The position numbers and the translations under genes were made by a program. Below are positions 23,860 to 32,830 of a stretch of 64,000 bases of DNA, in pieces (the stretch's first letter is position 1; each line of letters begins with the position of its first letter). Source of the DNA: Betaproteobacteria bacterium (GTDB lineage: Bacteria > Pseudomonadota > Gammaproteobacteria > Burkholderiales > Burkholderiaceae_F); NCBI GenBank assembly GCA_016861185.1, contig BOKW01000006.1, forward strand, positions 186,001-250,000. Reading direction: 5' to 3'. The notes beneath the pieces are model-generated. The model had not been told where the DNA came from. It saw only the letters and a program-made list of their open reading frames with translations, and searched no databases.

Positions 23860-25938
23860 ATGGCCGACAGCACCGCTTTCACGACGGAGAATCTGAGGAC
23901 CGTGGCCCTCGTGGGCCACGGGGCGGCAGGCAAGACGATGCTCGCCGAACAACTGCTCGCCAAGAGCGGCATGATCGGCGCACCGGGCAGCGTCGAGCGC
24001 GGCACGACCGTCAGCGATTACGACCCGCAGGAGAAGGCCGCGCTGCACTCGCTGCGCTCGTCGGTCCTGCACTGCGACGTGGCGGGACCGAACGGCAGCG
24101 TCACGCGCATCCACCTGATCGACACGCCGGGCTATCCGGACTTCATCGGCCAGTCGATCGGCGCGCTCGATGCGGTAGAGACCGCCGCCGTCGTCGTCAG
24201 CGCGACCGGCGGCATCGAACTGGTCACGCGGCGGATGATGGACTGGGCGAAGAGCCGCAACCTGTGCCGCATGATCATCGTCAACAAGATCGATCACGAC
24301 AACATCGACCTGCCCCGTCTGCTCGATCAGTTGCAGGAGGCGTTCGGGCCCGAGGTGCTGCCGATCAACCTGCCGGCGGGCGGCGGCAGCCGCGTGATCG
24401 ACTGCTTCGACCACGATACGGGCGAAGCGGACTTCCTGTCGGTCGCCGAGGTCCACCGCAAGGTGATGGAGCAGATCGTCGAGGTCGACGATGCGGCAAT
24501 GGAGAAGTACCTGGAGGAGGGCGCGGTCGACCCGAGCACGCTGCACGCCCCGCTGGAGAAGGCGCTGCGCGAGGGGCACATCATCCCGGTCTGTTTCGTT
24601 TCCGCGCGCACCGGCGCCGGCGTGCAGGATCTGCTCGACGTGATGGTGCGGCACCTGCCGCATCCGGGCGAAGGCAATCCGCCGCTGCTGGTCAAGGGCG
24701 AAGGCGACGCCGCGCAGTCGTTCCGCGCGGAGCCCGATCCGAACAAGCACGTCGTCGCGCACGTGTTCAAGGTCGTCAACGATCCGTACGTCGGCAAAAT
24801 CGGCGTGTTCCGCGTGCACCAGGGCAGGATCGGCAAGGACACGCAGCTTTTCGTCGGCGACAGCAAGAAGGCGTTCAAGGTCGCGCACCCGATGGTGCTG
24901 CAGGGCAAGGACATGGTCGAGGTGTCGCAGCTCGTTCCCGGCGACATCGGCGCGGTCGCGAAGGTCGAGGACATCGTCTTCGACTGCGTGCTGCACGACT
25001 CGCACGACGAGGACTTCGTGCGGATGAAGCCGCTCGACTTCCCGAGGCCGATGTTCGGCTGGGCGATCGAGCCCAAGCGCAGAGGCGACGAAGGCCGCAT
25101 CTCCGAGGTGCTGAACAAGATCGCCGCCGAGGACCCGACGCTGGCGATCGAGCACGACGCCGCGCAGAACGAGACGGTGATGCGCGGACTGTCCGACCTG
25201 CATCTGCGTTCGGTGCTCGAGCGGATGAGCCAGCAGTACAAGCTCGAGGTGACCACGCGCCCGCCGCGCGTGCCCTATCGCGAGACGATCAACGCGCCGG
25301 CCGAGGGCCACGCGCGCCACAAGAAGCAGACCGGCGGCGCCGGTCAGTTCGGCGAGGTGTTCCTGCGGGTCGAGCCGCTCGGCCGCGGGCAGGGTTTCGA
25401 GTTCGTCGACCAGGTCAAGGGCGGCGTGATCCCGTTCAACCTGATCCCCGCGGTCGAGAAGGGCGTGCGCGAGGTGCTCGCGACCGGCTACGTCGCCGGC
25501 TACCCGCTACAGGACCTGCGCGTGACCGTCTACGACGGCAAACACCATCCGGTCGACAGCAAGGAGGTCGCTTTCGTCGCCGCCGGCCGCAAGGCGATGC
25601 TGGACGCGCTCGCCAAGGCGCGGCCGATCGTGCTCGAGCCGATCGTCAACATCGAGATCGTCGTGCCCGACTCGGCGATGGGCGACATCACCGGCGACCT
25701 GTCCTCGCGCCGCGGCCAGGTCACCGGCACCGACAACCTCGCCGGCGGCATGATGGTCGTCAAGGGTGTCGTGCCGCTGTCGGAGCTCGACGGCTACGCG
25801 GGGCGGCTGAAGGCGATGACGCAGGGCCACGGCAGCTACTCGATGGAGCTGTCGCACTACGAGATGGTCCCGCCCAACGTGCAGATGCAGCTCGCCAACG
25901 ACTTCAAGAGCAGGCGCAAGGAAGCGGAAGAGGACTGA
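23860..25938 (+). CDS. Elongation factor G-like GTPase (FusA paralogue)
   Basis: Translational-type GTPase of 692 residues with all five EF-G domains. P-loop GHGAAGKT (19-26), G3 DTPG (88-91) and G4 NKID (142-145) are intact. The P-loop differs from canonical EF-G GHIDAGKT. Domain IV (YRETINAPAEGHARHKKQTG, then GGAGQFGEVFLRVEP) and the C-terminal domain are present. Such paralogues lie outside the str ribosomal operon, as here; roles proposed for relatives include ribosome recycling and stress translation. ATG 23860 with GGAGG upstream. It ends just before a strong hairpin. Confidence 0.88.
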   Translation: MADSTAFTTENLRTVALVGHGAAGKTMLAEQLLAKSGMIGAPGSVERGTTVSDYDPQEKAALHSLRSSVLHCDVAGPNGSVTRIHLIDTPGYPDFIGQSIGALDAVETAAVVVSATGGIELVTRRMMDWAKSRNLCRMIIVNKIDHDNIDLPRLLDQLQEAFGPEVLPINLPAGGGSRVIDCFDHDTGEADFLSVAEVHRKVMEQIVEVDDAAMEKYLEEGAVDPSTLHAPLEKALREGHIIPVCFVSARTGAGVQDLLDVMVRHLPHPGEGNPPLLVKGEGDAAQSFRAEPDPNKHVVAHVFKVVNDPYVGKIGVFRVHQGRIGKDTQLFVGDSKKAFKVAHPMVLQGKDMVEVSQLVPGDIGAVAKVEDIVFDCVLHDSHDEDFVRMKPLDFPRPMFGWAIEPKRRGDEGRISEVLNKIAAEDPTLAIEHDAAQNETVMRGLSDLHLRSVLERMSQQYKLEVTTRPPRVPYRETINAPAEGHARHKKQTGGAGQFGEVFLRVEPLGRGQGFEFVDQVKGGVIPFNLIPAVEKGVREVLATGYVAGYPLQDLRVTVYDGKHHPVDSKEVAFVAAGRKAMLDALAKARPIVLEPIVNIEIVVPDSAMGDITGDLSSRRGQVTGTDNLAGGMMVVKGVVPLSELDGYAGRLKAMTQGHGSYSMELSHYEMVPPNVQMQLANDFKSRRKEAEED

Positions 25939-25950
25939 CGCCGCCTGCCT

Positions 25951-25977
25951 CCCTCTCCCCGACAAGCGGGGAGAGGG
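25951..25977. terminator. Hairpin CCCTCTCCCC/GGGGAGAGGG after the EF-G-like gene
   Basis: Perfect 10-bp stem with loop GACAAGC, 12 bp after the stop codon and lying between convergent genes. No T-run; it may be a bidirectional terminator or a REP-type element, since the same stem is common in intergenic DNA of related genomes. Confidence 0.6.
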
Positions 25978-25988
25978 TGTAAAGCGCC

Positions 25989-26669
25989 TCACCGCTGCCG
26001 CCGGCTCAACACCCGCCACACCAGCGCCAGCAGCGCCACCGCGACGATCGTCGCGAACAGCGCGTAGCGGTCGACCGCGGCCGTCCTGTGGTTGACCTCG
26101 CTGATCGTGAGCGCCCAGAACAAAGTGGTCAGGTAGGTCGCGCTCAGCACCACGGCCAGGTTGACCAGCGGTCGCAGGCCGATCAGAAAACCGATGATCG
26201 AACCGATCACCGGCCCGGTCATCCAGAACGGCACGAAGACGAAGATGAACAGCCCGGCGATGCCGAAGCGCCGCGCCCACCCCTGCTGCGCTTCGGCGCT
26301 GACCTGCAGCCGCTCCAGGTAGGGGCGCAGCCGGCCGATGTCGAGCAGGTGCTGCCAGCTCAGCACGAACAGCGGATAGGCGATCAGCACCTGCAGCGTG
26401 TCGGCGATGATGCCGGCGCCGACGATCGCGGCATCGTCGAGCCCGTTGGCGTAGCCGAAGGAGATTCCGGCGGCGATGCCGAGCAGGAAGTCGAGCCCGA
26501 GCATCGCCGAGAACATCGTCGTCGGCCCGGGCGCCAACAGCCAGGCCACACCGAGCGCGAGCATCATCAGCACGGACAGCGCGGCACCGACGAACAGGAT
26601 GCGGCCTTCCGTTCCGGACAGCACGCGCGCGGCACCGGCCGGCGCGCTGAACCACGGCACTCTATGCAT
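25989..26669 (-). CDS. Small multidrug-export-type membrane protein (PF06695-like)
   Basis: Inner-membrane protein of 226 residues with about six hydrophobic helices. The segment IFVFVPFWMTGPVIGSIIGF (about 139-158) with the following LRPLVNLAVVLSATYLTTLF resembles the conserved core of the putative small multi-drug export family (PF06695). The name rests on old annotation; transport has not been shown for most members. A positively charged C-terminus (RVLSRRQR) should be cytoplasmic. Convergent with the EF-G-like gene and divergent from the multicopper oxidase fusion. Confidence 0.6.
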   Translation of the reverse strand: MHRVPWFSAPAGAARVLSGTEGRILFVGAALSVLMMLALGVAWLLAPGPTTMFSAMLGLDFLLGIAAGISFGYANGLDDAAIVGAGIIADTLQVLIAYPLFVLSWQHLLDIGRLRPYLERLQVSAEAQQGWARRFGIAGLFIFVFVPFWMTGPVIGSIIGFLIGLRPLVNLAVVLSATYLTTLFWALTISEVNHRTAAVDRYALFATIVAVALLALVWRVLSRRQR

Positions 26670-26996
26670 GCGCAGGAGCTGATTCCCCCGTTGCCGTTGT
26701 CAGTATCGGCAGGAACGCGGCGTCGCGCGACATTCTCCGCGGACGACGATTGCGATTGATCAAGGCGGCCGCGCGCGCGCGCGTGCGCCGAAGCGTCTTG
26801 CGCTGTCCGCCGAATCTTCCATTGCGCCTGGCGTACGCGGGGCGGAGACTTGCGGCAAGCAAGCGCCGATCGGCCCGGTCGGCGCCAAGGATCTTTCCGC
26901 TTTCCGGCTTTGTCAGCGTTCGCCGTCGGCTTCCTTCGAGTCGACGCGACACCCGTGCGCCGGCACGTCGCCGGCTGAAGAGCAGGAGGAGGATCT
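26670..26996. other. Intergenic region upstream of the multicopper oxidase fusion
   Basis: 327 bp with no gene. It contains an alternating CG tract at about 26768-26782 and a hairpin GCCGGC-ACGTC-GCCGGC at 26959-26975. A very strong ribosome site AGGAGGAGGA (26984-26993) precedes the ATG at 26997. No recognisable promoter or metal-regulator box could be assigned. Confidence 0.6.
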
Positions 26997-29900
26997 ATGC
27001 GCTATGAAATCCGCGGGCGGGTCGTCGATCAGTTCACCGGCGACGGTATCGGCGGCGTGCGAGTCGAAGCGTGGGACAAGGACTTCGGCCTCGACGACTA
27101 TCTCGGCAGCGCGACGACGATCAGCGACGGGTCATTCTCGATCGGCTTCGACGACAGCGCCTTCCGCGACATCTTCTTCGACAACTGGCCCGATCTGTAC
27201 TTCAAGGTCTATTGCTACAACGAACTGCTCGCCTCGACCGAGAACGCGGTGCTGTGGAACGTCAAGGCGCCGCAGGTGGGCGTCGAGATCAAGGCGCGCC
27301 ATCCGAAGCCGCCGGTGTGCGACGAGCGGCACGTCTACCTGAAGATCGAGCGGATCGAGAACTACAGCCCGGTGCGGCCGCAGGAAAAGACCGTGCCGCC
27401 GGTGCAGTACGGCCGCGACTGCATGCGCGGCGACGGCCACGGGAACGCGCTGATCCCGCAGGCGGAGATCGACGCGCGCTCGCTGACCGCGGTCGTCTAT
27501 CGCGAATACCTCGACTCCGGCTACCTGATTCCCAAGCCCGACAAACTGATCGCCGCCGACATCAACGAGCCCGCGTACACGCACCGCGTTCCCGGCACGG
27601 TCATCTACACGCGGCCGTGCCAGCGGCTGAAGATCCACGTCTGGAACACCGACGACGTGCCGCACTCGCTGCACGCGCACGGAGTGCGCTACGGCATCGA
27701 CTCGGACGGCTCGTGGCCGTTCGGCACCGAAGCCGCGCATCATGGCGGCCGGTCGGACGCGATCTGCCCCGGCGAAACGTGGATCTACACGTTCGACGTG
27801 CCGGACGACGCGCTCGGCGCCTGGCCGTTCCACGACCACACGCATCACCACGACACCAAGATCGACCAGGGGCTGTTCGGCGGCATCGTCGTGCTCGGAC
27901 CCTGCGACCGGCCGCCGCGCCGCTTTCGCTTTCCGTGGGAACTGCTGCGGCGGATCTATCTCGACGTCGAGCGCCTCGAGCGGCTGCCGGTTTTTGCCGA
28001 CAAGCGCATCCCGGAACAGTTCGAGTTCGACGACGAGGCGATCGTGCCGCTCGCGCCGCACATCCACGCGAAACGCCTGCGCGAGCCGACGCGGCAGCTG
28101 CTGCGGCAGCACCTCGACTTCCTCGAGGAGTTCACGCTGAAGGAGCTTGCGCTGCCGCGGCGCATCGTCAACACCGACCACGTGCCGGTGTTCTTCCACG
28201 TGCTGTCCAACCCCGATGCGAAGCCGGTGTTCGACACCGACGACATCGAGGAGCTGGGCGGCGAAGCCGAGATCGACTTTCCCGCCGCCGGCGACTATCC
28301 GTACTTCTGCCGCCATCATCCGGAGATGACGGGCGTCGTGCACGTCGTGTCCGGCGGCCCCGACCCGGTGACGGTGACGATCCAGCCGGGGCCGCCGATG
28401 GCGTTCAGCCCCGACGAGATCACGGTCGGCATCGGCGGCACGGTCAAGTGGATCAACAACACGAACTCGCACCACACGGTGACCTCGACGCAGGGCGCGT
28501 CGATGCCGACCCATTGCATCAACGGCCGCGGCTTCGTCGGCAACACGCCGACCATCGTCGGCCGCAGCGGCCAGCGCATCCGCTGGTACGTGTTCAACCT
28601 CGACACCAGCCCGACCTGGCACAACTTCCATCCGCACGCGATGCGCTGGAAGTTCGGCGGCGAGTACCTCGACATCCGCAGCCTGGGTCCGGCCGAATCG
28701 TTCGTCGTCGAGGCCGAGATCCCGCCGGTGCTGCTGCTGACGGCCGACGAGGAAAAGGCGCAGTTGCCCGAGCACCGGCCGCCGGGCGCCAAGCTTCATC
28801 GCCTGAAAGGCGACTTCCTGTTTCATTGCCACGTGCATCACCACATGATGAACGGCATGGTCGGGCTGGTGCGCGCGCGCCAAAGCCTGTGGCTGACCGA
28901 GGAGATGGCACACGAGATCAGCCATCGCACCGGGCTGCCGCTCGACGACGGCTCGAACGCCTGCCCCGACGTCGACCCGCATCCGTGCCGTGGCCACGGC
29001 GGTGGCCGCTGGGAGGAGATCCCCGGCGCGCCCGAGGTGGCATTCATGCACTCGGTGCTGCTGCCCGGCACGCAGCGCGTTCTCTACTGGGGCTACACGC
29101 GCGCCGACCAGTCGCGCGTGTGGGACTACTCGACACCCGCCGGAACGTACATGCTGCCGGCCAACCAGCCGGCCGACTCGCCGGGCCTCGACATCAACAC
29201 GTCGAACATGTGGTCGGCGTCGCACACGCTGCTCGACACCGCCGCCGGCACGGCGCTGATCCATGGCGGTTTCTCGCCGATCAAGTCGTTCACGTTCGAT
29301 CCGCCTTCCCTCACGTGGACGCGCGTGGCCGACACCGCCGGCGATCGCTTCTACGCGACGACGCTGACGCTGGGCGACGGGCGCGCCGCGACGCTGTACG
29401 GCAACGTCAAGACGATCGAGATCTACACGCACGGCGCCGGCTGGGCGGCGCCGATCGCGATGCCGGCCGGCATGAACCACCACCAGTACTACCCGTGGAC
29501 CTATCTGCTGCCGGACGGCCGGCTGTTCATTGCCGGGCCGCACGATCCGACGCATCGTTTCGACCTCGCCGCGCCGGGCGCGGCCGAAGCGTTCCCGACG
29601 ATTCACGGCAACCGCAGCACCGGCGGCGAGAAGGGCACGTCGGTGCTGCTCATCCTGCGGCCGCCCGATTACAAGCCGATCGTCTACATCATGGGCGGCA
29701 ACCCCGCCCCGACGCAGAAGACCGCGGAGGCGATCGATCTGTCGGCGCCGACGCCGGCGTGGACCGCGCTGCCGGACCTGAACGTCCCGCGCGCGCAGCA
29801 GTTCACCGCGACGCTGCTGCCCGACGGCCGCGTGCTCGTCGCTGGCGGCGTCAGCGGCGGTCCCGACGGCGGCGTGTGCGAGATCTTCGATCCGCGCAAC

Positions 29901-30362
29901 CCCGGCGCCGGCTGGGCCGTCGGACCGGCGATGAAGTACGTGCGGACGTATCACTCGTCGTTCATCCTGCTCGCCGACGGCAGCATCGTCGGCGGCGGCG
30001 ATCCGATGGCCGCCGGCGTGCCGACGCCGCACGAACGCTTCTTCCCGGACTACTTCGACATGCTGCGGCCGGTGATCTCGGCCGCGCCGGCGACCGTCAA
30101 CTACGGCGCGAACTTCACGATCAACACGCCGAACGCGGCCGACATCACCGAAGTCGTGCTGCTGCGCGCCGGCGCGGTGACGCACGGCTTCAACATGTCG
30201 CAGCGGGGCATCGAGCTGGTGATCGCCGGCATCGCCGCCGGAGCGCTGACGGTGGAGGCGCCGCCGCAGGCAAACCTCGCGCCGCCGGGGTGGTACCTGA
30301 TGTTCATCCTGAACGCGAGCCGCGTGCCCTCGATCGGGCGCTGGGTGCGCGTAACGCCCTGA
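26997..30362 (+). CDS. Multicopper oxidase fused to a galactose-oxidase-like Kelch/DUF1929 module
   Basis: Unusual 1121-residue protein. Residues 1-100 look like a transthyretin or carboxypeptidase-regulatory beta domain. Residues about 190-625 form a multicopper oxidase with HxH pairs at 226-228 and 279-281, a plastocyanin-like C438-x2-H441-P-x-M444, HxxHPH at 542-547, and the type-1/3 motif HCHVHHHMMNGM at 610-621; all expected copper ligands are there. Residues about 680-1010 are Kelch-like repeats (ATLLPDGRVLVAGG) and 1022-1121 a DUF1929 cap. The Kelch half keeps the galactose-oxidase Tyr-His pair (985-986) and the capping His1063, but the radical-forming Cys position has Ser (NMWSASH, 738-743). 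No signal peptide is visible, which is odd for such an enzyme. Substrate unknown. Confidence 0.85.
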   Translation: MRYEIRGRVVDQFTGDGIGGVRVEAWDKDFGLDDYLGSATTISDGSFSIGFDDSAFRDIFFDNWPDLYFKVYCYNELLASTENAVLWNVKAPQVGVEIKARHPKPPVCDERHVYLKIERIENYSPVRPQEKTVPPVQYGRDCMRGDGHGNALIPQAEIDARSLTAVVYREYLDSGYLIPKPDKLIAADINEPAYTHRVPGTVIYTRPCQRLKIHVWNTDDVPHSLHAHGVRYGIDSDGSWPFGTEAAHHGGRSDAICPGETWIYTFDVPDDALGAWPFHDHTHHHDTKIDQGLFGGIVVLGPCDRPPRRFRFPWELLRRIYLDVERLERLPVFADKRIPEQFEFDDEAIVPLAPHIHAKRLREPTRQLLRQHLDFLEEFTLKELALPRRIVNTDHVPVFFHVLSNPDAKPVFDTDDIEELGGEAEIDFPAAGDYPYFCRHHPEMTGVVHVVSGGPDPVTVTIQPGPPMAFSPDEITVGIGGTVKWINNTNSHHTVTSTQGASMPTHCINGRGFVGNTPTIVGRSGQRIRWYVFNLDTSPTWHNFHPHAMRWKFGGEYLDIRSLGPAESFVVEAEIPPVLLLTADEEKAQLPEHRPPGAKLHRLKGDFLFHCHVHHHMMNGMVGLVRARQSLWLTEEMAHEISHRTGLPLDDGSNACPDVDPHPCRGHGGGRWEEIPGAPEVAFMHSVLLPGTQRVLYWGYTRADQSRVWDYSTPAGTYMLPANQPADSPGLDINTSNMWSASHTLLDTAAGTALIHGGFSPIKSFTFDPPSLTWTRVADTAGDRFYATTLTLGDGRAATLYGNVKTIEIYTHGAGWAAPIAMPAGMNHHQYYPWTYLLPDGRLFIAGPHDPTHRFDLAAPGAAEAFPTIHGNRSTGGEKGTSVLLILRPPDYKPIVYIMGGNPAPTQKTAEAIDLSAPTPAWTALPDLNVPRAQQFTATLLPDGRVLVAGGVSGGPDGGVCEIFDPRNPGAGWAVGPAMKYVRTYHSSFILLADGSIVGGGDPMAAGVPTPHERFFPDYFDMLRPVISAAPATVNYGANFTINTPNAADITEVVLLRAGAVTHGFNMSQRGIELVIAGIAAGALTVEAPPQANLAPPGWYLMFILNASRVPSIGRWVRVTP

Positions 30363-30398
30363 GAGCGCCGCCTTCTGCGCGCGCCGCGAGCCCGGCGC

Positions 30399-31769
30399 TC
30401 ACGGTGCGCGCAGATGCCACGCCTTCGGCCGCGTGAAGGTTTCGATGCCGTAGGTCGACAGCGTCAGCCCGACGCCCGAGTGTTTGACGCCGCTCCACGG
30501 CAGCCGCGGGCTCACTCGGTCGCAGCAGTTCCAGTAGACGCTGCCGGCGTGGACCTGCGCGAGGATCGTCTTCGCGCGCGCTTCGTTCTTCGCGTACACG
30601 CCGGCGGTCAGGCCGTAGTCGGTGTCGTTCATCAGCCGCACCGCTTCGTCGTCGTCGGCGACCTTCTGGATGCCGATGATCGGGCCGAAGCTCTCCTCGC
30701 GCATCACGAGCATGTCGTGGTTGACGTTCACGAGCACGGTCGGCTCGAACCAGTGGCCGCCGGGCCAATCGATCGGCTTGCCGCCGGCGAGGAGCTGCGC
30801 GCCCTTGGCCACGGCGTCAGCGACCTGCATCTGCAGCACCTTGACCTGCTGCGCGCGCGTCAGCGGCCCGATGTAGCTGTCCTCCGCGGTCGGCTCGCCG
30901 ACCTTGAAGCTCTTCGCTTCGCGCACGAACGCATCGACGAAAGCGTCGTGGATCTTCTCGTGCACGTAGATGCGCTCGACCGAGCAGCAGCTCTGCCCGG
31001 TGTTGTACATCGCGCCGTCGGCGAGCGACGAGGCGGCGGCGGCGACGTCGACGTCGTCGCACACGTAGGTCGGGTCCTTGCCGCCCAGTTCGAGCTGCAG
31101 CTTGATCATGCGGCCGGCAACCGCTTCGGCGATGCGCTTGCCGGTCGCGTACGAGCCGGTGAAGAACACGCCGTCGACCGGCTCCTTCAGCAGCTCGATG
31201 CCCACGTGGCCGCCGCCGACCAGCACCTGGAAGGCTTCCTGCGGCACGCCGCCCGCGTGCAGCAGGCGGCCGATCTCGAGCCCGGTCAGTGTCGCGTATT
31301 CGCTCGGCTTGTACAGCACCGCGTTGCCCGCCAGCAGCGCCGGCACGAAGACGTTGCTGCCCACGAAATACGGGTAGTTCCAGGCCGAGATGTTGGCGAT
31401 CACGCCGAGCGGCTCGTGCTCGATCACCTCGCGCAGGCCGGCATCGTCGAAAACCTGGCGCGGCGCGAGCGCGGCCGCCGTTTCGTTCAGGAAGAAGTCG
31501 AGCCGGCCGAGCAGTCCGTTCAGCTCGTTGCGCGACTGGCGGATCGGCTTGCCGACTTCGGACGTGAGGATCGCGGCGAGCTTGTCGAGATCGCGCACGA
31601 TGCCTTCGCGAAAGCGCCGGATGCAGGCGAGCCGATGTTCGAGCGTGGTCGCGGCCCACGCCGGCTGCGCCGTGCGCGCCGCGCGGTACTTGGCGACGAC
31701 CGACTCGTGCGCGTCTTCGGGCAGTTCGGCGATGACGCTGCCGTTGGCGGGGTTGGTGATGTTCAGCAT
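30399..31769 (-). CDS. NAD(P)-dependent aldehyde dehydrogenase
   Basis: Cytosolic enzyme of 456 residues. Visible are the NAD site FTGSYATGKRIAEAVAG, the general-base Glu in LQLELGGKDPTYV, and the nucleophile Cys in MYNTGQSCCSVERIYV (about 253-268), with two adjacent Cys of which the first or second is catalytic. Last gene of the minus-strand operon, after the crotonase-like gene with a 94-bp gap. In gamma-glutamyl amine catabolism a PuuC-type enzyme oxidises the gamma-glutamyl aldehyde, and this gene can fill that step; this is inferred from context. It is slightly shorter at the N-terminus than most ALDHs. Confidence 0.88.
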   Translation of the reverse strand: MLNITNPANGSVIAELPEDAHESVVAKYRAARTAQPAWAATTLEHRLACIRRFREGIVRDLDKLAAILTSEVGKPIRQSRNELNGLLGRLDFFLNETAAALAPRQVFDDAGLREVIEHEPLGVIANISAWNYPYFVGSNVFVPALLAGNAVLYKPSEYATLTGLEIGRLLHAGGVPQEAFQVLVGGGHVGIELLKEPVDGVFFTGSYATGKRIAEAVAGRMIKLQLELGGKDPTYVCDDVDVAAAASSLADGAMYNTGQSCCSVERIYVHEKIHDAFVDAFVREAKSFKVGEPTAEDSYIGPLTRAQQVKVLQMQVADAVAKGAQLLAGGKPIDWPGGHWFEPTVLVNVNHDMLVMREESFGPIIGIQKVADDDEAVRLMNDTDYGLTAGVYAKNEARAKTILAQVHAGSVYWNCCDRVSPRLPWSGVKHSGVGLTLSTYGIETFTRPKAWHLRAP

Positions 31770-31791
31770 GTCCGTCGGTTCGTCAGGTGGT

Positions 31792-31861
31792 GTCGCCCCG
31801 GCGCGGGCCCGGGCCTGATTCCAAGCGCGGCAACTTGGGCCCCGGCCTGCGCCGAGGCCAC
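31792..31861. repeat. Dispersed GC-rich repeat, inverted pair (copy 4)
   Basis: The gap between two operon genes holds the family repeat twice in opposite orientations: GTCGCCCCGGCGCGGGCCCG at 31792 and GCCCCGGCCTGCGCCGAGGC at 31839, the latter preceded by ACTTGG as in copy 2. The pair could fold into a long hairpin inside the operon mRNA. Confidence 0.7.
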
Positions 31862-31863
31862 GG

Positions 31864-32769
31864 TCACCTGCCTTGCTCCTCGCGCATTCCTTCCGCCAGC
31901 CGCCGCGCCTCGTCGCCTTCCGGTATCGGCCGACCGGAGTCGCGCCATTCGACCGCGGAGTGGAAACCGTGCTTGGCCGCGTGCGCGCGGAACCACATGC
32001 CTTCGGGATTGTGCCGCGTGATGCCGTCGAAGACGGTCGCGATCATCTGCGTCGTCGCCAGCCCCATGTTCTCGTAGGCCTGGTTGATCATCAGCTTCTG
32101 CATCATCAACTGTCCGCGCGGCACGCCGGCGATGCGTTCCGCGAGCGCGTCGACCGTCGCGTCGAGCCGATCGGGCGGCACCGCGTCGATCGCCAAGCCC
32201 CACTCCTTCGCGGTCGCGCCGTCGATCGTGTCGCCGGTGAACAGCAGCCTTTTCGCGCGCTGCATGCCGACGCGGTACAGCCACATCGCCGTACTGGGGC
32301 AGCCCCACACGCGGGTGGGCATGTAGCCGATGCGCGCGGTCGCCTCCATCACCAGCAGGTCGCAGCTCAACGCGATGTCGGAGCCGCCGGCGACCGCGTA
32401 CTGCTGCACGCGGCAGATCGTCGGCTTGTAGCTGCGCCACAGGCTCATGATGTCGTCGGTCGCACCCTTCATCCACCTGTAGTCGACCATCGGGTCCCAC
32501 GGCATCTCGTTCTGCAGCCATTCGTGCGCTTGAGGCCGTTCGGCCGACTCCTTCATGTCGTAGCCCGCGCAGAACGCGCGTCCCGCCCCCTGCACGACGA
32601 TCACGTGCACCTCGTCGTCGTCGTTGGCGAGCTGCACCGCGCGGCGGATCTCGCCCGGCATCGCCGGGCTGATTGCGTTGAGCCGCTCCGGCCGGTTCAG
32701 CGTGATGCGCGCGATGCGCGGGTTGCGCGGGTCCTTGCCGTACAGCAGCGTTTCGAAGCCGGTTTGCAT
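31864..32769 (-). CDS. Crotonase/enoyl-CoA hydratase-family protein
   Basis: Cytosolic protein of 301 residues with the crotonase fold: RITLNRPERLNAISPAM near the N-terminus, the oxyanion-hole segments GAGRAFCAGYDM and VAGGSDIALSCDLLV. The glutamates that catalyse water addition in classical hydratases are not conserved: the first position is Asp (GGSDIAL) and the second region (MPTRVWGCPST) lacks Glu. The reaction may therefore be an isomerase, hydrolase or other crotonase chemistry. ATG 32769 has GAGGAG upstream. Fifth gene of the operon; its role beside amine catabolism genes is unclear. Confidence 0.85.
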   Translation of the reverse strand: MQTGFETLLYGKDPRNPRIARITLNRPERLNAISPAMPGEIRRAVQLANDDDEVHVIVVQGAGRAFCAGYDMKESAERPQAHEWLQNEMPWDPMVDYRWMKGATDDIMSLWRSYKPTICRVQQYAVAGGSDIALSCDLLVMEATARIGYMPTRVWGCPSTAMWLYRVGMQRAKRLLFTGDTIDGATAKEWGLAIDAVPPDRLDATVDALAERIAGVPRGQLMMQKLMINQAYENMGLATTQMIATVFDGITRHNPEGMWFRAHAAKHGFHSAVEWRDSGRPIPEGDEARRLAEGMREEQGR

Positions 32770-32830
32770 CGGTTTCTCCTCGAGGATTCGGCGAGACGTG
32801 GCCGCGGTGCGCGCGGTCGGTGGAGCGGCT

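Noticed and set aside
26768..26782. Alternating CG tract that might form Z-DNA
   Set aside because: Short and expected by chance in DNA of this GC content.
27132..30185. Very long open frame on the minus strand opposite the multicopper oxidase fusion
   Set aside because: High-GC codon use keeps antisense frames open; the translation is His/Arg/Val-rich without domains, while the plus strand has clear motifs.
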